DNA of 64,000 nucleotides from Penicillium oxalicum (taxonomy: Eukaryota; Ascomycota; Eurotiomycetes; Eurotiales; Aspergillaceae), in the NCBI RefSeq assembly GCF_001723175.1, contig NC_064654.1:3472001-3536000 (forward strand). The letters run 5' to 3'. The translations under genes were made by a program, and so were the position numbers. The notes under the pieces are model-generated. The model did no database searches. It was not told the origin of the DNA and was given only the letters and a program-made list of their open reading frames with translations. This document shows, piece by piece, positions 47,891-59,800 of the stretch (its first letter is position 1; each line of letters starts with the position of its first letter).

Positions 47891-50800
47891 ATGAATGGAA
47901 GGCCCGTCTATGAGAGGACTCTTACAGAGTCGGAGCTGCTCGAGCAGCTCCCGAACGAGCTGGCCGGTTTGATTCAGTCAGCCTCGGAGACTCAACAACT
48001 TCATGCGCTCGCTCTTAGCGCACTTCACAGTCAATTCACAGAGAGCGTGTTCCAGCTCTACGAGCCACTGATCGTTGAGCTTGGAGCACGATGGATTCGA
48101 CCAGATACTGGAGCCGATCCAATTGATGTTTTGGCGGCATTCGCCCGGATTTTACCAATCGCGGCATACCTTCTTCCATTCGCAAGCCAGCATGCCTCCT
48201 CGCAAAGTGGCAGCTTATCTGCCCTCTCGGGCTCCAAGGAATTGACACTGCGGCAGTTGGGCTCGGAAGAAATTCGCAAGATACTTCTTGCACTCTTCCG
48301 ACTCATGTCATTCGATCTGGAAACGTTCGCCAAAGTCGTGTCACCGATTCAACTACAATCACTATTTCCCCACGAAGACCGCGTCATCCGATACCTTGCG
48401 ATCCGATGCTTCGCTCTCTACATGCATGCCGCCGATGCTGCAACTGAGAAGATGCTGCACATCAATACCGGCGTCGAGCCCATCGAGGGCCACTGGGAAG
48501 GCATTACAATCGACTATCGTCTTCTAGGTTTGTGGGAAGAGCGGCGATGGGAGACCCTGGAAGATCACAAGCGACTCAAATCCACCACGTCACTGGAAAG
48601 TGAAGAAATGGCATTGGTTGATGGCATGAAAAATGCTCTTACGGCCAGGTCTGCCAATGTCTGCGGTATCTTAGTGCCTCGGATGAAAGATGCGGAGGCC
48701 TTTGAGTCGTCAGTCGTCAAGACCCCGACAACAACGGCGAACATTCGTCGAATTGCGCGATCACTCCTTGAAACCAAGCCTATTCTACTCGTTGGCCTGC
48801 CCAACTCCGGCAAAACGTCGTTGATCAATGATATTGCTGGCAACATGGGCCAGGCTGATACGATGATCACTCTACATCTGAACGAGCAAACGGACGCTAA
48901 AAGCTTGCTTGGGATGTACGCGACGTCATCTGCGACCGGGTCCTTCTCTTGGCAGCCTGGAGTGCTCACAAAGGCCGCAAGAGAAGGTCGATGGGTACTC
49001 ATCGAAGACCTGGATCGCGCGCCATCAGAAGTCCTTGGTCTCATTCTTCCCATCATCGAGCGAGGAGAGCTCACGATTGCAAGTCGGAGAGAGCGAATTA
49101 AATGTGCAGAGGGTTTCAAGATCATTGCCACAATGAAGTCATCCTACAACATGACCGGCGAGGAGATTGCGCCGAGCTCGTCGATGCTCGGTAGTCGCTT
49201 GTGGCAGAGAGTACACGTCCAGTCTTTGTCAATAGATGAGATGAAAGATGTAATCTTGCAAAAGTTCCCTCTGCTGGAGTCGCGCGTGCCAACAATTATG
49301 GAAGTTTACAGAAGGGTCTGTTCAGCTTTCCACGGAAGCTTAGCAATCAAAGGCTCGCAGGGGCGAACCCCCGGCTTTCGTGACTTGATCAAACTCTGCA
49401 ATCGATTGCATCGCCGGCTCCAACTTATCGGCGCGAAGACCGGCTTCGAAGCCGCACCCGAGAGCATCGAGGATGAGATCTTACTTGATGTCGTGGACGT
49501 GTTTCTCAAGTATCTCCCTGAAAAGTCAATGCAAAGCTCGCTGGCTGGTGTAGTCGCAGAGGCACTTCATATATCGCCTCAGCGTGCGCGATTCTGCCTA
49601 GAAGAGCGTGCTCCAACCTACCACGATAAAAGCAGCTCTCTGGTACTCGGACGGGAGGTTCTGCAAAAAATCAAAGTGCCGAGTGGTGCAGCACAACGTC
49701 TCGCCGCTGCTGCTTCTAGATTTGCTTCCACGAGATCGGCACTCTCGATTATGGAACAAGTCGCCGCCTCTGTGCAGATGGCAGAGCCTGTTCTGCTTGT
49801 TGGTGAGACTGGTATTGGAAAGACCACAGTGATCCAACAGCTAGCGACACTGATGCGCCAGAAGCTAACTGTCGTCAATCTCTCCCAGCAATCGGAGAGC
49901 ACGGATCTCCTGGGAGGCTTCAAGCCTGTGAGCATTCGTACCATGGCAGTGCCGATGCTTGATGAGTTCACGCAGTTGTTCGAATTGACATTCTCTGCCA
50001 AGAAGAATCAGAAGTTCCTTGCCTCAGTTTCCAGAAGTGTTGCCTCGGGGAACTGGGTTCGTCTGGTCAATCTTTGGCATGAGGCTGTCCGTTTAGCGAA
50101 TGGAGTCTTCAACCCAGCACGCAAGGCCAATGCTGATGACGACGAGCAGCAACCGGCCAAAAAGCGTAAGCTTGACTCACCAAAATACCAGCAGTTACGA
50201 CAACGCTGGGAGAGTTTCGAGTCTCAGCTTTCAGACTTTGAGGCTCAGGTCTCTCAAGGTGATGCCAAGTTCGCTTTTGCCTTCGTACAGGGAAAGATTG
50301 TCAGGGCTTTGAGGAACGGCGAATGGGTCCTCTTGGACGAGATCAACCTTGCATCCCCCGACACTCTTGAGAACATCGCCAGTCTCTTGAATCATGGTAG
50401 TGAAGGCTCACCGTCCGTTCTCCTTTCTGAGGCTGGAGATGTAGAGCGTGTTTTTGGTCATTCCGATTTTCGCATTTTTGGTGCCATGAACCCTGCCACA
50501 GATGCCGGGAAACGTGATTTACCACCCGGCTTACGATCGCGCTTCACCGAATTCTACGTTCACTCCCCTGATACCGAGCTGGATGATCTGCTAGCTCTGA
50601 TCGACAAATATCTCGGCAACTTGACAATCGGAGACCAGAGAGCCGTGTCTGATCTTGCACAACTTTATCTGGAGACCAAGAAGCTCAGCAACAGCAACAA
50701 GCTAACAGATGGAGCTGGGCAGCGGCCGCACTTCAGCATTCGAACCCTTGTTCGAGCCTTAATCTATGTCATTGACCATGCCCACGTGTACGGGTTGAGG

Positions 50801-53800
50801 CGAGCCATATATGAAGGCTTCAGCATGAGTTTCCTCACTGTCCTCAGTTTGGAATCAGAGCAATCCTTATCACCTCTGCTGGAGAAATACATCTTCGAAA
50901 ATGCCAAAAATGCGAAATCGCTCCTTGGTCGCACACCTCGTGCTCCAGACGATGGTCTTGACTACGTTCAATTCAAGCATTATTGGATGCGACGTGGACC
51001 CATGACACCAGAAGAGCAGCCGCACTATATCATCACTCCGTTCATTGAGAAAAATCTCAAGAATCTCGTCAGGGCTAGCTCGACGCGTCGTTTCCCAGTC
51101 TTGCTGCAGGGTCCTACATCAGCAGGAAAAACAAGTATGATCGAGTACTTAGCGAAGGTCTCCGGCAACAAGTTTGTTCGTATTAACAACCACGAACACA
51201 CGGATTTGCAGGAATACCTAGGCTCATATATATCGTCAGACGACGGCAGTCTCCGATACCAGGAGGGTGTCCTCGTGGAGGCGCTGAGAAACGGGTATTG
51301 GATTGTTCTGGATGAATTGAACTTGGCCCCATCTGATGTTCTTGAAGCGCTCAATCGTCTTCTCGACGACAATCGTGAGCTTTTCATTCCAGAGACTCAG
51401 GAGGTCGTCCATCCGCACCCGAACTTCATGCTTTTTGCTACACAAAATCCTGCTGGTCTTTATGGGGGCAGAAAAGTACTTTCACGTGCATTTCGGAACC
51501 GCTTCCTTGAGCTCCATTTTGATGATATTCCTGAGAGTGAACTGGAATTCATTCTCAAAGAGCGGTCTCAAATCGCGCCATCTTTCTGCAGCCGTATTGT
51601 CTCGGTTTACCGCAGACTTTCATTACTTCGTCAATCAAATCGACTGTTCGAGCAGAAGAACAGTTTCGCTACTCTCCGTGACCTTTTCCGCTGGGCTCTT
51701 CGCGATGCTGACGACCGTGAGCAGCTAGCTGTTAATGGTTATATGCTTCTCGCTGAGCGTGTACGTAACCCACAGGAGAAAGCCGCAGTGAAGAGTGTCA
51801 TTGAGGAAGTGATGAAAGTAAAATTGGACGATGATTTGCTTTACAGCGAGAATCAATTGAGGCTTAGTATACCGGAGGCCGCTGAACTACCCTCCGGCAT
51901 CGTCTGGACCAAAGCAATGCGTCGCCTGTTCGTCCTCGTCTCTCGGGCTCTCAAGAACAACGAACCGATTCTTCTTGTTGGCGAGACTGGATGTGGCAAA
52001 ACGCAGCTCTGTCAAGCTGTGGCTGAGGCTTTTAAACGCGAGCTCTTCATCGTCAACGCTCACGTTAATCTGGAGACGGGAGACTTGATAGGTGCCCAGA
52101 GACCTATTCGAAACCGTGCAGCGATTGAAAAGCAGGTGCTGGAAGACTTGCAGCATCTTTTCCATGGACAGGAAGTTGCAGGTCTATCACTAGAGCAATT
52201 GAAGCATGAATTTTTCTCGCTTGACGGTCAGAGGAAGCAGGAAATGGACCAAAGCGTCGTGTATCGCATTGAGAAAAACCTGATTCGATGCAACGCTCTC
52301 TTTGAGTGGTCTGACGGCAGCCTAATTACGGCCATGAGAACTGGTCAATTTTTCCTGCTGGATGAGATCTCACTCGCTGATGACTCCGTCCTCGAGCGAC
52401 TAAACAGTGTACTGGAACCTGCCAGGTCGATTCTCTTGGCGGAAAAAGGTCCAATTGACTCGATGGTAGTGGCTCATGCAGGGTTTCAATTCATGTCTAC
52501 CATGAACCCCGGTGGCGACTATGGTAAGCGGGAACTCTCAGCTGCCTTGCGAAACCGCATGACAGAAATCTGGGCTCCTCAACTCTCCGAAGATGAGGAT
52601 ATATTGCCGATTCTTCAAATGCGACTCACTTTGAAGGATGAGAAGATTGCAAGGTCGATGCTTCTTTTCGCTAAATGGTTCAAAATCACCTTCCAGAATG
52701 CAACTAACACATCACTCTCTTTGCGCGATCTTCTTGCTTGGGTTGATTTCGTGAATACTTGCGAGAACCAAGACGTTCAGTTTGCTGTGGTTCAAGGTGC
52801 TGCGATGGTTTTCGTTGATACACTCGGTGCCAATCCAGCTGCCATGCTTGCAGTCTCCTTGAGTAATCTGGATGAGAACCGTCAAAAGTGTCTCGAGAAA
52901 GTGGGCGAGCTGTTCAGTGTGGATGCCTCGAAGATCTACTGGCAAAATTCGACCGTTTCTCTCGATTCTGGCCACTTGAAGATTGGTCCTTTCTCGTTAC
53001 CTGTTGTCGGTGATGCGAACCCTGATCCACAATTTACCATGGATGCACCGACCACAGTAGCGAATTCGGTCAGAATTGCTCGTGGTCTGCAGTCCTCTAA
53101 GCCTATCCTTATGGAAGGTAGCCCGGGTGTTGGAAAAACAACGCTGGTCACTGCTTTAGCGAAAGCTCTTGGAAAGCCACTTACGCGAATCAATCTCTCC
53201 GAGCAAACAGACCTGACGGACCTTTTTGGTTCTGATGTTCCTGTTGAAGGTGGGGATGTTGGACAATTCACATGGCGTGACGCCCCATTCTTGCGAGCAA
53301 TGCAACGCGGTGACTGGGTTCTTCTTGATGAAATGAACCTGGCCTCACAGTCGGTTCTTGAAGGTCTGAATTCTTGTCTGGATCATCGGCAGCAGGTCTA
53401 CATCGCTGAGCTGGACCAGACTTTCAAGCGCCACCCTGACTTTGTACTTTTCGCGGCCCAGAACCCCCACCATCAAGGTGGTGGAAGAAAGGGCCTTCCC
53501 GCATCTTTCGTGAACCGGTTCACTGTTGTATACGCGGACAGCTTCACCGATGCAGACCTGAAGAAGATTTGCGCCAAGCTCTTCCCCGGAAGCCCTCAGT
53601 CCCAAACCGAGAAACTCGTTGATTTCATCTCTTCTTTGAACAAGGCGATAGTGACAGAACGCAGGCTCGGCGCTGTAGGGGGCCCATGGGAAGTCAACCT
53701 CCGTGATATTCAGCGTTGGCTGCAATTAGCCGACCGTGGCGATTTGCAGATTTCCACCAGGCACTTCCTAGACGTTGTGATCAGCCAGAGGTTCAGAACC

Positions 53801-56800
53801 CTGGAAGACCGGACGCAAGTATCTCAAATCTATGACCGGATATTCAGTGCCCCCGAGGCTGACGAGAAGAGTTACTTCCATAACTTGACTCCTGATTACA
53901 TGCAAGTGGGCCTGGGTATATTGAACAGAGATCCTCTCTTGCAACGTTCCTTTGGGCCGAATGTGAGAGTCTTACCACGAGATCTCCAAATTTTGGAGTC
54001 CCTCATCTTGTGTATTGACAACAGTTGGCCCAGCATCCTTGTTGGACCCGCCGGCTGCGGCAAGACAACATTGATCAAAAAGCTGGCTGCGATCAATGGT
54101 GCAAGTCTCGAGGAGCTCGCTCTGAGCGCAGATACCGACACTATGGATTTGATTGGAGGATTTGAGCAAATTGATCACAGGAGAGAGATATCATCCTTGG
54201 TACATGACGTTCAAGTCTTTCTACAAAGGCAGGTCATTGAATCTTTCTCCTCTGCAGCAGTTTCTGAGTCTGTAGCGTTGGCGCTGCAAGTTTGCCAACA
54301 CTTCCAGCTGCAAGAGCTGCCGCTGGAGACCGTCTTGTCATCGCTGGCCTCTTTATGCCAGTCTTTCCCCGATTCGACTCTCGAGGGTTTCCACAAGCGG
54401 GCACAAGATCTGTGCATGCTATGGAAAATTCCGACAAGATGAAAGTGGGATTCGAGTGGACGGAAGGTGTTCTAACAAGAGCTGTTCAGAACGGATCGTG
54501 GGTCATCCTCGACAACGCCAACCTTTGCAATCCATCAGTCTTGGATCGGCTGAATTCGTTGACTGAACCAAATGGCATGCTCATTCTGAACGAACAGCGA
54601 ACGGAGGATGGATCTGCAAGAGTGATCACTCCCCATCCCGCATTCCGTCTCTTCATGACCATGGATCCTCGACATGGCGAACTATCTCGCGCTATGCGTA
54701 ACCGTTGCACTGAAATTTGTTTCATGGCAAATCAGCAGCTTGAATTAACCCCAAGTTTGACTCCTTCATATACATGCGAGTCTTCATTATACAGACTACG
54801 TCATGTCTGGAAGTCCACGAAGACACTGGCATCCACGTCCTCAGCGACACGCGAAGAAGATTTCTTGGAAATTTGTTTCGATCACCTCTCTCCAGCAGAC
54901 ATCAATTATCTGGGTGGCTCTTCTCACATATTCTTGCCAAATTCGACTGGACCTGATTTGAAGGAGCGCGTATCGGACAATCTTCAACGCTATGTCTCAT
55001 TGGTCCAAGAGAATGAGAATTGGAAGCCCCAAGATGTTCTGAATGAGCAAGTATCCATGTCAGGTGCTCTACTTGCCATCAAAGGTAGACGGCAGCCTGT
55101 TCACCCTCTTATCAACGAGCCCTTGCTGTCTGTTATTGGAGGTAGACGCTACCGCGCAAAGGTTATAGTTCTAGCATACTTGCAGGAGTTCAAGTTGGAG
55201 CTATATCGTCTAAAGAAGCGCCTGGTACAGTCGAATGAGTCTGCAAATCAACACAAGCCAAGCCAGATGACACGATTGGAGAGATCCCTGGCCTCTGACA
55301 GAATACCCTCGCTTATGAAAGACTCGACCCAGCCTGTTGGGAGCTTCTTGTCCGATTGTGGGCAGGCTCTATATGATTATATCAATGCGTTCGGCGAGGA
55401 GAGTCTTGAGTCTTCTGAATTCGTGTCTGCCCTACGAATGGTCTTCAGCCTGTGCTATGACATCTATAGAATCACCAACCTGAGTCAACTTAACGAAGGC
55501 GAATTCCAGGTGTATTTGCAGATTGGAAGAACCGTCTGCGCATCCCTCGGAGATTCATCACCCACACTTCAGCCCCTGGGGAGAGCTTTGGCAAACGCAC
55601 TCTCCCGTTTCCAAGCAGGATGGGCACTCACAACTGGTCTCAGCATGCAGAAAATGTGGGATGCATGGAGACAAGTGACGCCAGCCTCCCCGGATCAGCT
55701 GGCGTTACTGATTGATTTGGAAAACACCGTGGCGCATTTTACAGACTTGGCATTGCAGACCCGAGTCGAAGTTTCCCAGCTAAGCGCTGTTTGGAATTCA
55801 CTAATGAACGCGCACAAGTTCATTTTACAGGATGGCGCTGATGGCGATCTGCTACTCAATGAGATCAAGCAGACAGTCACACAGCTTAATCAAGCTGTGC
55901 GTCGTTCTAACGCAACTCAGCAACCTTACTTCTCCAAAGAATTCGAGGCGCTTTGCCAGTACCACGACATTGAGGCTATTCACTCAAAGCAATTTGTGCA
56001 ATCAGTTGTACCATTGCTTGCGGGTCGCCGCGCACGCTCCCTAGATGCTTCAATTTCTCATAGTCGGGTTCCAGAGATGCTCAACAGACTTGCGTTATTC
56101 TCGGGCGCAGGAGTCAAATCCAGCGGAGCATTAGCTATTGGAGGTGTTCTTTCACTGTCTCTCTTGGAGCGATTGACTTCTGTCAATGGAACGACCTTGG
56201 GTCAAATGGATCTGCTTCAAGCAGAAACGAAGGCGCTTTCTGAGGCCATCACCTTGAGCACTGGGCATGTTGGAACTGAACAAGCTCGGGTTCTCAGTCG
56301 TGCCATTGCAGCTCTCACAGCTGAGCTTGTTTCCTGCCACAGCGAGTTCTTTGACTCTACCTCTGTCGGGCAACTTCTTTCGACTCTGAAGCAACTGGAA
56401 CGAGGGCATTCTGACGAAAACTGGAACTATCCGTCCGTGGTTACAGATTCTACCTTGCCTCCAAATCACTACTTTGTTAGCTTTGCGCAGGTCGCCCTCC
56501 CTGCCCTTGTCTCCTCCTTGATTAAGTCGATCACAAGCGACCAGGCTGTCCGCGTCACTGGGCGTGCAGCTGTGCAGCTGGCGGTCATTCTCCTTCGTCT
56601 TTTCGTGCCAGACAAGGCATTTGATCCCTCACTTGACCTCGTCGTCCAAAGACAACGATATCAACGACGACTGGACGAGTTCACTAGCAAGTCAAACGCT
56701 ATTCTCGCATTTGAGCACAACTTCTCTGGAGAGTCATCCAACCTTCGTTCGAATTTGTTGAAAGAAGAGATCCAGCAACTTGGCTCTGCCCCGCCTCCTT

Positions 56801-59800
56801 CGTCCGTGACTCGTCCGGAGAAATCTGAGCTCAGCCTTTTGCATGGCGAATTCCTGAACCTTATAAACTCTGTTGTGAAACGAAGCCCGGAAAAGATGGT
56901 TGAGTCGTCAGACATGATCGCTGAGTCGCGGGAAACGATCCAACTGCTCCGTGACAATATCGCCCAGCTATGCAGTCGCCTCAGCACAAACTATCGATCT
57001 TACGATGATATTACTGTCCCGATTGTTCGGTTCCTTCAGCTCCTCGATCTCGGTCTCTTCGTGGCTTCAAGTGAAGACACACAACCAAGCACGGTACAGG
57101 ATATTCAACCTCTAAGCGAACGCACGCCATTCATGGGAGGCTACCAGCATCCAGTTCTTTCGTCCAGTGTTGTTGCTCCCTCGCACAGCCAGGGAAATGC
57201 GGTAGAAATGCGGCTGCACGAATTGACTGCCCTGTGGACAGCAAAAGATGCTGATTCGAGTATTATTCACGTGAAATCCTTCCGTGACTCTCTCCGTCGC
57301 ATCTTTTCCGATTTCCACTACCTGTGGAAGACACAATTAAAAGAGGATCAAGAGAAAGAGGCCGAAAAAAACGAGCTTTACCGATATCGCGGTTCGTGGG
57401 AAGACGAAGAAGAGGTCAACGACGCTGAGCTACACCAGCTGTTCCCAACTTACGACGACGGTCAGATAGAAGCCGCGGTCAATGATCGCATTGACCCCCG
57501 GGCGATTGCCGTACGTATCTCAGCTCTCCACGCGAAGATTGTTAACGCTCAGCGCTCTGGCGACGCACTTCCTCAATTCGTGAAAGAGTCTGGCCAACTT
57601 CTTGGCTCCATGTGGTCGTCAAGTCAAACTTCTTTCTCGCCTGTGTCACCGCAGAGTCACCTTCCTGCTGTCTTACTTCTTTTGGAAGACGTCATGAACA
57701 CCGGATCTGAGATGAAAACAAAGAAGAATTACAACTTCTACACAGACCCTAATTTGGCGGAAGCTAGAAAGCTGGTCGATCTGACGCTCTCAGTTCAATC
57801 TCGCTTCGCACAGATTCAGATTGCATGGCCCGAACACGCCGTGCTGCAAGAAGTCATCAATTGTTGTTCAGAGATTCTTCAATTCAAGCACACAGAGCCT
57901 GTCGCCAAATTTTTGACAAAGCTTGAGAAGCTCCATTCCTACGTTCACGAATGGCAGCTGGTTGCCAGCAGAGAATATTCGGCCGCGGCCCTGTACGATG
58001 AAATCACGGCTACCACCGTTGGCTGGCGACGACTTGAGTTAACGACATGGGCAAAGCTCCTTGATCTTGAAAAGGAGCGCTGCAATGAAGATGTGAGCTC
58101 GTGGTGGTTCGTGGCTTACGAAGCGCTCCTAGCTGTGCCTCTCCAGATGGCTGAGAATGGCGAGAAAGAGATGGGTGCGCACATCCAAGGCGTCATCTTC
58201 ACCTTGGAACAATTTTTCCAATCCACATCCCTTGGTCAGTTCGCCCGCCGTCTGCAGCTTGTCTCGGACTTCCAGTCCCTCCTGGTCGCATTTACGCGCG
58301 ACTACGACTGTCTCACGCCCCTGGTTACTGCGCTGGCAAACTTTCTCTCTCACTACCGACCGTTCGAGCCGTCGGTTGAGAAAATCCTTCATGACAAACG
58401 AGCGGTTCTTGAAAAGGATATCAAGGAGCAAATCCAGTTGGCCAGCTGGAAAGATACAAACATTGTTGCCCTCAAGGAAAGTGCCCGAAGATCGCATGTC
58501 AAGTTGTTCAAACTTGTTCGCAAGTATCGTGAGGCTCTTGCTCAGCCCATTCAGGCAGTGCTCGAACAAGGACTGCCCGATCTCACCGAGGTGCATGGTA
58601 GCCAGTCACCAACTCAGGCGACTCTTGCGCCTGTACTGCTCACAGATGTCCTGCCTGCCTGCCAGTCCCAACAAGGAATCTGGTCTTCCAGAGCTCTCCG
58701 GTTCCAGAATCCGGATGGCACCGCTCGTAACATGACGAACCTCTATTCGTCTATTCCAACCGAGTTTGATATTGCCAAGGACCTCGACGACTTCACTGTT
58801 TCTATCATTGAAAACATCAATGAATTCAAATCCGCAACGCCCAAGACGTTGACAGAGGAGAACAAGGATGACGTGCAACACCTCAAGGTTCAAAAACGCC
58901 GTCTCTTTGCGGATACTTTGAAGCGCCTCTTTGAAATGGGAGTCAAGCGTAATGCGGGTACCAGTCTGATTGAAGCTCAGCTATCCTTGTCGCAAGTGCT
59001 TTCCACGAGCTCCGCCTTTGACCTCGTCAATGTCACCAAGGGCCATGGACAGCTTCAGAGCGCCGACTCTTATTTCCACAGGTTGCTTGATCTTTTGCCT
59101 CGTGCTCGTCTGGCCTCGCGAAACTACTCTGATGAGCTCAGCAATGTCGAAGTTTCCCGCAGCATGGGCTCTATCGAGTACCTGTTGTTCATCATTCGAC
59201 GTCAAAGAGGCGTGCTTTCGCCAGCATTGTCAGACTTGAGCGAGTTGGGTTCAACTTTAGATAAGGCAAGACAATTGTGGACTGTTGGCTCCGGCAAGCT
59301 GATCAAGGATGGTGATGCTGGCGGTGATGAGACGCTGGGCTTGACTCGGCTTATTGCTTGGCTCAGCCCAATTCTTGGCCTGGCTCTACAGATCATTGAG
59401 GTGCATTCTCGCTTCTCCGGCATTTCTGTGACATCACTTTCACAGGAGCTGAAGGCCAAAAAAGCTGCCCTTGACGATTTGTGTCTCGCGTTGAGGTCCC
59501 AGCCCTCACTGCCTGCCGGAATTGCTTCTTCAGGTCAGAAAGAACTTGTGCAACGTGCCAGACAGCTTCTTTCACAGTTGGGGCATGACATTCAAACCTG
59601 GGTCAGCGATCGTCCTGATTTGTCCTTTGCGTTGGAGCAGATCCGCCCGTGGATCAAGAGCGAGCATGTACCTACAGCTGGACAGATTGGAGCAGGAAGC
59701 GTGCCCATCGAGCGCTTTGACGCATCTCTCATGTCTGCCGTCGACAAAATGCTGGTGGGTCTGCAACAACTCAAGGATGTTCCCAACGGACTTACTTTCG

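Noticed and set aside
54200..54438. Intron beginning gtacat at 54200 and ending at an AG at 54438 that would restore the midasin frame
   Set aside because: At 239 nt it would remove a plausible coding stretch and there is no convincing branch or pyrimidine tract before the AG; an indel is simpler.
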